From positions 124,001 through 188,000 of the forward strand of contig PNAM01000009.1 in NCBI GenBank assembly GCA_003170275.1: a stretch of DNA of 64,000 bases, given 5' to 3'. A program made the position numbers and the translations under genes. The first letter of the stretch is position 1; every line of letters begins with the position of its first letter. Positions 8,678 through 16,512 of the stretch are shown here, piece after piece. The notes under the pieces were generated by a model that made no database searches, was not told where the DNA came from, and saw nothing but the letters and a program-made list of their open reading frames with translations. The stretch comes from Myxococcales bacterium (GTDB taxonomy: Bacteria > Myxococcota_A > Polyangia > Palsa-1104).

Positions 8678-10671
8678 CACTGCCCGCCTCCGCTCACGAC
8701 CACGCCGACCATCACCGCGAGGATCAAGAGGCCCAGCCCGAAGGCCAGCCGCGGCTCCTCCGACAAGCGCAGGATCACGCGCGAGACCAGCTCCTCGCCT
8801 TCGCCGAGCACCTCGAAGATGCGCCGCTCGACCGCGTCGACGGTGTGCGTGTTGAGGTGCGCGTCGCCCTCGGGGAACGGCGTCTCCGGCAGCTTCTCGC
8901 GGCGCAGGCGCACCAGGATCGATTGAAAGATCCCCGCGAGCTGCGACGAGAACGAGGTGCCGGTGTACTGCATGCGCGGGTTCGGCGCCGGGTAGCCGCA
9001 GCCCCAGGTGACCTGTCGTTTGGCCGGCACGCGCGGTCGCAACAGCCAGCGAACGATCAAGAGGCCGCCCAGGACCGCGAGAAAGACCCACGAGACGGAG
9101 AAGATCGGCGCGAGCACGGAGGACGCGTCGTTGATCGCGTCGACGGAGGTGGCCGGCTGGAGGTCGAGGAACAGGCGAGCGGGCATTCGCGCGAGGCGCA
9201 GCGGAATGGCCGGGAACAGCCCGAACACCACGATGCCGAGCGCGTGGACCCACATGCTCGCGCGCATCGAGAGCGGCGCATCGCCATCGGCGTGCACGTG
9301 CGGATCGCGCGGCTTGCCGAGGAACGTCAGCCCGAACGAGCGCACCATCGCCAGCACGGAGACGCCGCCGACGAACGCCAACAGCGCCGCCGCGCAGATC
9401 AACAGCCCCTGCTCCACCCCGCCCGGCACCGCGTGGTGGAGCAGGCCGGAGTAGATCAGGAACTCGCTGACGAAGCCGTTCAGCGGGGGCAGCGCGGAGA
9501 TGGCCACGCCGCCCAACAGAAAGAATCCGGCGGTCCACGGCATGCTGCGCGCCAGCCCGCCCAGCCGCTCGAGATCGACCACGTGCGTCGCGCGGTAGAC
9601 CGCACCGGCGGCGTAGAACAAGAGGCACTTGAACAGCGCGTGGTTGAGGATGTGCAAGAGGCCGCCGGTGAAGCCGAGCGCGACCAGCACCGGCTGATGC
9701 CAGCACAAGCCCAGGTAGCCCACGCCGAAACCGATTCCCGCGATGCCGACGTTTTCCGTCGAGGAATAGCCGAGCAGCCGCTTGAGATCGCGCTGCGAGG
9801 TGGTGTACAGGACGCCCATCAGCGCCGAGAGCGCGGAGAACGAGATCAGGTACCAGCCCATCCACGCCTCGGGCTCGCCCATCATCAGCGTGAAGCGCAA
9901 CAGCCCGAACAGGCCGGCCTTGTGAATGACGCCCGACATGAGCGCGGAGACGTGCGCGGGTGCGGCCGAGTGCGCGCGCGGCAGCCAGGTGTGGAACGGG
10001 AAGAACGCGGACTTGAGCCCGAACGAAGTGACCAGCAAGACGAACGTGACGTTGCGCAGCTGGCTCGGCGCCTTGAGGAACGTGGCGAACGAGTCGAAGT
10101 CCATCGAGCCGGTCTGGCTGTGCATCATCATGAACGCCGCGACCAGGAAAAAGAAACCGACGTGGGTCGAGACCAGATAGTTGAAGCCGGCGAAGCGGAT
10201 CTTCTGGTTGCGATGCTCCCAGATCACCAGCAGCCACGCGGCGACGGCGGCGATCTCCCAGCCGAGGAGAAAGACCACCGCGTTCTCCAGCGTGTAGATC
10301 ATCACGAAGGACAGCGCGGTGAGGTTGAGGAGCGCGAACTGCACGCCCGCGTTGCGGGTCGCGAAAGACGGCCGCAGGTATCCGATCGAATAGATCGTTC
10401 CGAGGAGCGTCATCGGCAGGGACCAGGAGAGGAAGAAGGCGCCCAGCGGATCGAGGTGGACCGTGATCGTCTCGATCGGGTACGACCAGGAGGCGACGTC
10501 GCGAATGCTCGCGCCGTTGGTCAACGACGGGATCACCGCGGCCAGCACCAGCGCGGTGGCGACCGCCTGGGACAGCACGCTGGCGGCGGCGCGGTAGGAG
10601 TTGTTCGGCAGCGCCAGCGCGAGGATCGTGCCGATGAGTAGGACGATCGATGCGAGCGCGAGGGCGGTCAT
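8677..10671 (-). CDS. HyfB/NuoL-like proton-translocating antiporter subunit
   Basis: A 664-residue polytopic protein, first gene of the minus-strand operon. It has the antiporter family signatures: membrane Glu in FLLGWEIAAVAAWLLV, a Lys/Pro loop (GLKSAFFPFHTWLPRAHSAA) and the His-rich TM segment LLHILNHALFKCLLFYAAGA. The C-terminal soluble stretch contains TWGCGYPAPNPRMQYTG, typical of HyfB/HycC. It probably forms the distal ion pump of the complex. The 84 bases between its start and the divergent gene at 10756 should hold the operon promoter; I see no convincing -35/-10 pair there. Confidence 0.9.
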   Translation of the reverse strand: MTALALASIVLLIGTILALALPNNSYRAAASVLSQAVATALVLAAVIPSLTNGASIRDVASWSYPIETITVHLDPLGAFFLSWSLPMTLLGTIYSIGYLRPSFATRNAGVQFALLNLTALSFVMIYTLENAVVFLLGWEIAAVAAWLLVIWEHRNQKIRFAGFNYLVSTHVGFFFLVAAFMMMHSQTGSMDFDSFATFLKAPSQLRNVTFVLLVTSFGLKSAFFPFHTWLPRAHSAAPAHVSALMSGVIHKAGLFGLLRFTLMMGEPEAWMGWYLISFSALSALMGVLYTTSQRDLKRLLGYSSTENVGIAGIGFGVGYLGLCWHQPVLVALGFTGGLLHILNHALFKCLLFYAAGAVYRATHVVDLERLGGLARSMPWTAGFFLLGGVAISALPPLNGFVSEFLIYSGLLHHAVPGGVEQGLLICAAALLAFVGGVSVLAMVRSFGLTFLGKPRDPHVHADGDAPLSMRASMWVHALGIVVFGLFPAIPLRLARMPARLFLDLQPATSVDAINDASSVLAPIFSVSWVFLAVLGGLLIVRWLLRPRVPAKRQVTWGCGYPAPNPRMQYTGTSFSSQLAGIFQSILVRLRREKLPETPFPEGDAHLNTHTVDAVERRIFEVLGEGEELVSRVILRLSEEPRLAFGLGLLILAVMVGVVVSGGGQ

Positions 10672-10755
10672 GATGCGCGCTTCACATCCTACGCGCTCGG
10701 TCGCGAAGCGCGGCGCTTTTGATCGTGTATGATGCGCAACTCTGGAGGTGTGCCC

Positions 10756-11055
10756 ATGCGAATGATGATGAAGGTCAGCATCCCGGCGGAGGGTGGAAAC
10801 AAGGCGATCAAGGACGGAACGCTACCGAAGACGATGGCGGGCTTCATGGAGCAGCACAAGCCGGAGGCTGCGTACTTCACCTCGACCGGCGGCGATCGGA
10901 CTGCCTACTTCGTGTTCGATCTGAAGGACGCGGCGTCGATTCCGTCGGTCGCGGAGCCGTTCTTCAACGGCCTCAACGCCAAGATCGAGATCTCTCCGGT
11001 GATGAACGCCGAGGATCTGAAGGTGGGTCTCGATCGGGTCGCCAAGAGCCACTGA
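10756..11055 (+). CDS. conserved ~100-residue protein of unknown function
   Basis: A 99-residue protein beginning MRMMMKVSIPAEGG. The start at 10756 is chosen over the track start at 10729 because a strong Shine-Dalgarno (ggaggtg, 10744-10750) lies just upstream. It has a regular alpha/beta pattern (MKVSIP, AAYFTSTGGDRTAYFVFD, ISPVM) that suggests a small ferredoxin-like fold of the dimeric alpha-beta barrel kind. No catalytic motif is evident. A TATGAT hexamer (10728-10733) could be its -10. It is transcribed divergently from the hydrogenase-like operon, with no sign of functional linkage. Confidence 0.75.
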   Translation: MRMMMKVSIPAEGGNKAIKDGTLPKTMAGFMEQHKPEAAYFTSTGGDRTAYFVFDLKDAASIPSVAEPFFNGLNAKIEISPVMNAEDLKVGLDRVAKSH

Positions 11056-11056
11056 G

Positions 11057-11335
11057 CTACGCGTCGGAGATGCGGCGACTCGCCTGCTCCGCCAGCTGCT
11101 GGAGGCCGAGCTCGTAGGACTGCCGCACGGCCGCGAGGATCTCCTCGATCGCGGCGCCGGTGCGCGCTGCTCCCTGCCCGAGCGCGAGGGCCAGCGCACC
11201 CAGGCCGACGGACGGGTTGCCCTGGCTGGCGACGATGGTGGTGCCGATGATGACATGCGAGACCGCCTCGACCTGCCGTGTGACAGTCGCCGTGGGCGGC
11301 TCCTGGGTCCGATCTTCGAAGTCAATCCGCGTCAT
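11057..11335 (-). CDS. small protein with weak resemblance to RebB-type R-body proteins
   Basis: A 92-residue protein, start MTRIDFEDRTQ at 11335. The core GNPSVGLGALALALGQGAA, followed by a helical Gln/Ala-rich tail, recalls the RebB 'killing trait' family, in which a G-x-P-x-V-x-x-G-x-L segment precedes Ala/Gln-rich helices. The resemblance is by eye and weak. No second reb gene or R-body regulator is nearby, so it could equally be an unrelated small helical protein. It ends two bases from the stop of the preceding plus-strand gene. The ORF track merges it with about 1.9 kb of upstream non-coding frame. Confidence 0.6.
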   Translation of the reverse strand: MTRIDFEDRTQEPPTATVTRQVEAVSHVIIGTTIVASQGNPSVGLGALALALGQGAARTGAAIEEILAAVRQSYELGLQQLAEQASRRISDA

Positions 11336-11424
11336 AGTGAAGAACCTGCTCACGAACCGGTCGCCCCGCAAGCGGTATACTCGACGCTGGTGCTGTTTCT
11401 CGCGCTCCCGCTCTGAGACCGGGG

Positions 11425-12429
11425 CTACCCGGCGCGCTCCACGCGACCGTCGGGATGGCGCGCGAAGCGGCCTTCGCCTCGCTCGTGCACCGGACCGTCG
11501 CTCGGCCACGGCCAGCCGCCGAAGCGGGTGCGTCGAAAATCCGCGAACGCCTGCTGCACCTCGGCGGGCGAATTCATGACGAACGGCCCGTGCTGCGCGA
11601 CCGGCTCGCCGATCGGCCGGCCCTGCAACAGCAAGAGCTCGGCGGAATCCGGACCATTCGTGAGGGTCGTCTCCGCGTCGGCGCGCAGCTCGACCGCCGA
11701 GGACGCCGGGATCGCGCGATCGCCGGCGCGCAGCGCGCTGCCGCGGAAGAAATACAAGACCCGGTTCGATCCCGCCCGCGCGCGCGGCAGCGTCCACTGC
11801 GCGCCCGGCGCCAGCTCGACGGTCCAGATGGCCACGTCCGAGTCGGGCGCGGCGGCCCACGATTTCGGCGGCGGCGGCGCGGCCCGCACCTCGCCGAGCT
11901 TGCCGGCGACCACGGTGACCCGCGCGCCGGCGCTCTGGAACACCGGCACCGCGTCGCGCCAGAGCATCGAGAAGTGCGGCTCGACCAGCTTGTTGGCGCG
12001 CGGCAGGTTGACCCAGATCTGGAACAGCTCGAGCGGGTTCGGCGCATCGCGATGGATCAGCGGGAACATCTCCGAATGGACGATGCCCTTGCCGGCGGTC
12101 AGCCACTGCACGTCGCCGCCGCCGAAGCGCGCGACCGCGCCCAACGAATCGGCGTGATCGATGAGGCCGCGCTTGACGATGGTCACGGTCTCGAAGCCGC
12201 GGTGCGGGTGCTGGGGAAAGCCGGGCACCACGTCGCCGTGATACATGCGCCAGCCGTCCTTGCCCTCGAAGTCCTGGCCGAGGTGGCGGCCCTCGAGCGA
12301 CGCCGCCGGCGCCAGGCGCTCGTCGCCGGCCGGATAGGCGTCGGTGTGATGGACGCAGATCAGGAAGGGATCGGGCGTCTGCCACGGAAATCCCAACGGC
12401 TTCACGCTCAGCACCGCATCGTCGCTCAT
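11425..12429 (-). CDS. pirin family protein (bicupin)
   Basis: A 334-residue pirin-like bicupin. The N-terminal cupin has the metal-site signature FPQHPHRGFETVTIV (two His plus Glu) and a later His in GKGIVHSEMFP; a second, degenerate cupin follows (about 190-290). Pirins are Fe-dependent proteins, and some have quercetinase activity; the role here is unknown. The ATG at 12429 (MSDDAVLS) is preferred over the longer in-frame start because GGGAG lies upstream at good spacing. It is divergent from an aldo/keto reductase across only 31 bases that contain a small perfect palindrome, suggesting joint regulation, perhaps by electrophile or redox stress. Confidence 0.9.
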   Translation of the reverse strand: MSDDAVLSVKPLGFPWQTPDPFLICVHHTDAYPAGDERLAPAASLEGRHLGQDFEGKDGWRMYHGDVVPGFPQHPHRGFETVTIVKRGLIDHADSLGAVARFGGGDVQWLTAGKGIVHSEMFPLIHRDAPNPLELFQIWVNLPRANKLVEPHFSMLWRDAVPVFQSAGARVTVVAGKLGEVRAAPPPPKSWAAAPDSDVAIWTVELAPGAQWTLPRARAGSNRVLYFFRGSALRAGDRAIPASSAVELRADAETTLTNGPDSAELLLLQGRPIGEPVAQHGPFVMNSPAEVQQAFADFRRTRFGGWPWPSDGPVHERGEGRFARHPDGRVERAG

Positions 12430-12442
12430 GGAAGCTCCCAAG

Positions 12443-12453
12443 TTGTAGTACAA
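12443..12453. promoter_or_regulatory. candidate operator palindrome between pirin and aldo/keto reductase
   Basis: TTGTAGTACAA is a perfect inverted repeat (TTGTA/TACAA around one base) centred in the 31-base gap between two divergent genes. No regulator gene is adjacent, so the binding protein is unknown. Confidence 0.35.
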
Positions 12454-12460
12454 GGTAAAC

Positions 12461-13300
12461 ATGATCTCGCCCGCGCGCCTGCTCGGCAAGACCGGCGCCT
12501 CCGTATTGCCCGTGTCGCTCGGGGGCGAAGGCGTGCTGCGCACCACCGGCCGCGCGCGCGATGCCGTGCCGGTGATCCTCGAAGCGCTGCGCCTCGGGGT
12601 GCGCTGCTGCGACACCGCGCCGGCCTACCAGGAGAGCCAGGACTACTACGGCGAGGCCTTTCGCCAGGCCGGCGCGGGCGCGCGTGATCAGGTGTTCCTG
12701 GCGTCGAAGTGCCACGTGCGCGGACGCGACCGCGCGCTGCGCCTGCTCGACGATTCGCTGCGACGGCTGGGCACCGATCGCCTCGATCTGTGGCAGATGC
12801 ACGATCTGCGCGAGCGCGGCGAGCTCGACGAGATCTTCGGCCCGGGCGGCGCGATCGAGGCGGCCGAGGCGGCGCGCGCCGACGGTCGCGTGCGCTTCAT
12901 CGGGCTGACCGGGCATCACGATCCGGAGATCCTGCTCGAGGCGATGCGCCGCTACCCGTTCGACAGCGTCTTGTGCGCGGTGAACCCGGCCGATCCGGCG
13001 CGCCTGCCGTTCATGACCACCGTGGTGGCCGACGCGCGTCGCCGCGGCATGGGCGTGGTCGGCATGAAGGTGCTCGCGGCCGGCCGCCTGGTCGCCGAGC
13101 GCACCGCGGGCGCGCCCGAGCTGATCCGTTACGCGGCGAGCCACACCGACACGGTGATCATCGGTTGCTCGAGCGTCGAAGAGGTGCGCGCGAACCTGGC
13201 GATGAACCAATCGTTCGAGCCGATGCCGCCCACCGAGCAACGGGCGCTCGAGACGCGCATCGCACCGCACGCGGACCGCTACGACACCTTCAAGCGCTGA
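12461..13300 (+). CDS. aldo/keto reductase
   Basis: A 279-residue TIM-barrel NAD(P)H-dependent oxidoreductase of the AKR superfamily. The catalytic tetrad can be read: Asp and Tyr in CDTAPAYQESQDYYGE, Lys in LASKCHV, and His in LWQMHDL. The C-terminal cofactor segment (VIIGCSSVEEVRANL) is conserved. It reduces an aldehyde or ketone; the substrate is unknown. It is divergent from the pirin gene, and its stop overlaps the next start (TGATG), so it is probably co-transcribed with the lipoprotein hydrolase. Confidence 0.9.
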   Translation: MISPARLLGKTGASVLPVSLGGEGVLRTTGRARDAVPVILEALRLGVRCCDTAPAYQESQDYYGEAFRQAGAGARDQVFLASKCHVRGRDRALRLLDDSLRRLGTDRLDLWQMHDLRERGELDEIFGPGGAIEAAEAARADGRVRFIGLTGHHDPEILLEAMRRYPFDSVLCAVNPADPARLPFMTTVVADARRRGMGVVGMKVLAAGRLVAERTAGAPELIRYAASHTDTVIIGCSSVEEVRANLAMNQSFEPMPPTEQRALETRIAPHADRYDTFKR

Positions 13301-14352
13301 TGCCGATGTGGGTTTGGGCGTTGCTGGTCGGGGTCGTGGCGGGTTGCGCGGAAGCGCGGCTGGCGGCGCCGATGGGGGTGCCGGTCGAGGTCGAGCCGGC
13401 GCTGCAGCGCGCGCGCGCCAACGGGATCGAGCTGGCGTGGGAGAGCTTTGGCGACCAGCACGCGCCGGCGGTGCTGCTGATCATGGGCCTGGGCATGCAG
13501 ATGATCGGCTGGGACGAGCAGTTTTGCACCCAGCTCGCGGCGCGCGGCTTTCGCGTGATCCGCTTCGACAACCGCGACGCGGGCCTGTCGACGAGCTTCG
13601 ATCAGGCGGGCGATCCCAACCCGCTGAAGGTGTGGGACGACCTGCGGCGCAAGAGACCGGCCACCGCCGCCTATCACGTCGCGGACCTGGCCGACGACGC
13701 GATCGGGCTGCTCGACGCGCTCGGCATTCGCTCGGCGCACGTGGTCGGCGTGTCGATGGGCGGGATGATCGCGCAGGAGATGGCCATCCGTCACCCCGAG
13801 CGCGTACGCACGCTCACGTCGATCATGTCGAGCACCGGCGATCCGGACGTGCAGGGCCCCACGTTCGAGGTGCTCAGCGCCCTGCTCGCGCCCTTTCCGC
13901 CCGACCGCGCGGGCTTCATCGAGCGCTCGGTTCAGCTCGCGCGCACCATCGGCAGCCGCGGCTTTCCGTTCGAGGAGGCGCGCATCCGCCGGTTGGCGGG
14001 CCGCTCCTTTGAGCGCGCGTATCATCCGAGCGGCACGCGCCGCCAGTTGGTCGCCATCTGGGCGTCGGGCAATCGCAAACCGGCGCTGGCCGGCGTGCAC
14101 GTCCCGACGCTGGTCCTGCACGGCGCGGCAGATCCGCTCATTCCCGTCGAGAACGGCCGCGACACCGCGCAGGCGATCCCCGGCGCGCGCCTTCAGATCA
14201 TCGCGGGCATGGGCCACGATCTGCCGCGCCCGGTCTGGCCGCAGCTGATCGACGCGATCGCAGCCCTCGCGCTCAGCGAGGCAGGCTTGCCTGGCATTGG
14301 CGCGCCAGCAGGAACAACGTCACCGCCAGCGCGAGCCCGGCCAGCGCAGTGA
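13300..14352 (+). CDS. alpha/beta hydrolase lipoprotein
   Basis: A 350-residue protein with a lipoprotein signal (WVWALLVGVVAGC; lipobox VAGC) and an alpha/beta-hydrolase fold. It has an oxyanion/HG-like MGLGMQMIGWD, nucleophile elbow GVSMGGM, acid in HGAADPLIPVENG and catalytic His in AGMGHDLP. It probably hydrolyses an ester or amide at the cell envelope. The start ATG at 13300 overlaps the AKR stop. The last 26 or so codons overlap the convergent membrane-protein gene, and that tail (Gly/Pro/Ala/Arg-rich) lies after the usual end of the fold, so it may be a non-conserved extension. Confidence 0.88.
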   Translation: MPMWVWALLVGVVAGCAEARLAAPMGVPVEVEPALQRARANGIELAWESFGDQHAPAVLLIMGLGMQMIGWDEQFCTQLAARGFRVIRFDNRDAGLSTSFDQAGDPNPLKVWDDLRRKRPATAAYHVADLADDAIGLLDALGIRSAHVVGVSMGGMIAQEMAIRHPERVRTLTSIMSSTGDPDVQGPTFEVLSALLAPFPPDRAGFIERSVQLARTIGSRGFPFEEARIRRLAGRSFERAYHPSGTRRQLVAIWASGNRKPALAGVHVPTLVLHGAADPLIPVENGRDTAQAIPGARLQIIAGMGHDLPRPVWPQLIDAIAALALSEAGLPGIGAPAGTTSPPARARPAQ

Positions 14353-14896
14353 GCGGCACCCCCCTCGAGACGTTGACGAACCGCTCGAGGACGGTGGTCG
14401 CGCCCATCACCCCGGCCGAGACATACACGCCCACCGCCAACGTCGGGTGCGCGTCGCCGCCACTCTCCGTCTGAATGCGCACCAGCACGTAGGCGATCGC
14501 GGCGAACGCGCCCGCGTCGACCAGCACCACCAGCCCCGAGAGCAGCCCCGACAGCTCCCACTCGACGTGCACCATGAACAGCCCGGTTCGCAGCGCCCAG
14601 AACAGCGGCCGCAGCAGCGTCGCGAGCCCGCCGAAGATCGCCAGCTCGCGCACCTTCCAGCGGTCCGGGCCGTCGGCGACCTTCAAGAGCCCGCCGATCA
14701 GCACCGCCTCGGCCACCAAGCGCGCGATCAGCGGGAGCCAGCCGCGCGCGGCGAACGGGAGCGCCGGCACGTAGGGCCCGACCAGCCCGATCGCGTACGC
14801 TCCGGCCAGCCAGCCGAGGCCGGTGATCACCTGCTTGAGCCCCAGCCTGGCGATCCCGACCTGGTTGGCTTCGATGTTCTGCGCGGGATCGGCCAT
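14273..14896 (-). CDS. polytopic membrane protein of unknown function
   Basis: A 207-residue protein with about six hydrophobic helices (e.g. ITGLGWLAGAYAIGLVGPYVP, GLLSGLVVLVDAGAFAAIAYVL, LTALAGLALAVTLFLLA) and a short soluble N-terminus. I do not recognise a family. The start MADPAQNIEANQ at 14896 is the most downstream credible ATG before the first helix; the 406-residue ORF of the track runs through non-coding sequence. It converges with the hydrolase gene (80-base overlap) and diverges from the beta-helix lipoprotein at 14991. Confidence 0.72.
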   Translation of the reverse strand: MADPAQNIEANQVGIARLGLKQVITGLGWLAGAYAIGLVGPYVPALPFAARGWLPLIARLVAEAVLIGGLLKVADGPDRWKVRELAIFGGLATLLRPLFWALRTGLFMVHVEWELSGLLSGLVVLVDAGAFAAIAYVLVRIQTESGGDAHPTLAVGVYVSAGVMGATTVLERFVNVSRGVPLTALAGLALAVTLFLLARQCQASLPR

Positions 14897-14990
14897 GCAC
14901 CAACGGTACCCTTGGCGACGGCCCGGCGGCAAGCCAGGACGCCACGAAGATTGCTCGCTCAATGCGGGCGGTGTTAGGCTCGCTGTGGCC

Positions 14991-16442
14991 ATGCGCTTCG
15001 TTCTTGTCTTCTCCTTAGTGAGCCTGATGGGGTGTATTCGCTCGGCGGACGTGATCTGCACCTTCGTCGGGGATCCGGTATGCGACCCCAACGCAGTGTG
15101 CGATCCGAACCTGCTCGTCTGCGTCGAGCCACCACAAGACGCTGGTGTCGATGCGCGCGTCGACGGCCCCGTCGACGGCATGGTGGGAGAAGGCGGCTCT
15201 TGCATGGCGAGCGTCGAGTGCGCGCCGACCGCGCCGATCTGCGGGATGGGCGCGTGTCGCCCGTGCACGGCAGGCGACGAAGCCGAGTGTGCCAAGCGTA
15301 GCCTGATGACGCCGATCTGCGACACCGGAACGCACGAGTGCAGCGGCTGCCGCAAGGGGCAAGCCGCCGATTGCCCTGATCCGGCCATGCCTACTTGCGA
15401 CGCGAACGGCGCCTGTCGCAAGTGCGTGCTCCACACCGACTGCACCTCGATGGTCTGCAACAGCGACGGCACCTGCGAATCGACCTCCAACATTCTCTAC
15501 GTCGACAACAAGAACGGCACCTGCACGGGGCTCAACCAGGGCTCGATGGCCGATCCGATTTGCGACATCAACGCGGCCGTCACGATGATCGCCGGCGCCA
15601 AGACGATCATCCGCGTGCTTCCGAGCACCGCGGCCTACGGACCGGTCGCGATCAACAACATCTCGGTGACCATCATCGGCGCGGGCATCAAGGGCGCAGG
15701 CGGCACTGCGATCGCCGGCGGCACCAACGCAGGCGTCAACATCACCGGCACACCCACCGTCGTCCTCGATGGGCTCGACATCAAGAGCTCGACCACCGAC
15801 GGCGTCACCTGCTCCGGCGGAGCGACCCCGGCCACCCTGATGATCGTCCGCTCGTTCATCCACAATGTCGGCGGCATCGGCGCAAACATCGTCAACAAGT
15901 GCAATGTGACCCTCAACCGCGACGAGATCGGGCCTGGAAACACGGGCGGCGGTGTCTCGGTCAGCGCCGGCACCTACACCATCACCAACTGCTTCATCAC
16001 CGGGAACGGCACTGGGGGAGCCGGCGTGACGCTGGCGAGCTCGGCCACCGGAATGTTCGTGCACAACACGGTCACCGCGAACTCGACCACGGTTGGGTTG
16101 GCGGGGATCGACTGCGGGTCGATGGCCACCAAAGCGATCGAGAACTCGATCGTCTGGAACAATACGAAGGATCCGCTCGCCCTTCCTTCTAGCCAGGTGG
16201 GCACGAAGTGCGTCCTCACGTTCGTGGACATCAATGAGTCGAACGCCGGGCTCGGCAACTCCATGACGCAGCCCACCTTCGTGGACTCCCCCAACAACAA
16301 CTATCGGCTGGTCAAGGGCGACACCAACAATGGTGCGTGCTGCGTCGATCGCATCGACACGTCGAGTGTGCTCGACGACATCGACGGCACGCTGCGGCCG
16401 GTGAACCTGAAGTGGGACATCGGCGCGCACGAAGTGAAGTAG
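14991..16442 (+). CDS. Cys-rich lipoprotein with parallel beta-helix domain
   Basis: A 483-residue secreted lipoprotein: signal MRFVLVFSLVSLMGC (lipobox LMGC); an Asp/Val/Gly-rich linker; a Cys-rich region (about 70-165) of repeated short CxxC/CxxxxC units; then a right-handed parallel beta-helix of pectate-lyase type (NITGTPTVVLDGLDIKSS, GGVSVSAGTYTITNCFITGN and similar coils). It closes with the DDIDGTLRPVNLKWDIGAHE signature seen at the end of many 'choice-of-anchor Q' proteins. It is likely surface-exposed, binding or cleaving polysaccharide; no catalytic residues are assigned. A TAGGCT hexamer ten bases before the ATG may be its -10. No Shine-Dalgarno is evident. Confidence 0.85.
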   Translation: MRFVLVFSLVSLMGCIRSADVICTFVGDPVCDPNAVCDPNLLVCVEPPQDAGVDARVDGPVDGMVGEGGSCMASVECAPTAPICGMGACRPCTAGDEAECAKRSLMTPICDTGTHECSGCRKGQAADCPDPAMPTCDANGACRKCVLHTDCTSMVCNSDGTCESTSNILYVDNKNGTCTGLNQGSMADPICDINAAVTMIAGAKTIIRVLPSTAAYGPVAINNISVTIIGAGIKGAGGTAIAGGTNAGVNITGTPTVVLDGLDIKSSTTDGVTCSGGATPATLMIVRSFIHNVGGIGANIVNKCNVTLNRDEIGPGNTGGGVSVSAGTYTITNCFITGNGTGGAGVTLASSATGMFVHNTVTANSTTVGLAGIDCGSMATKAIENSIVWNNTKDPLALPSSQVGTKCVLTFVDINESNAGLGNSMTQPTFVDSPNNNYRLVKGDTNNGACCVDRIDTSSVLDDIDGTLRPVNLKWDIGAHEVK

Positions 16443-16512
16443 CCGCAAGGATGTGGCGCGCCGTGCTGGTGCCGGTCGACATCGAGCGGCGTCTGCGTTA
16501 GCGTCGCCTCCA

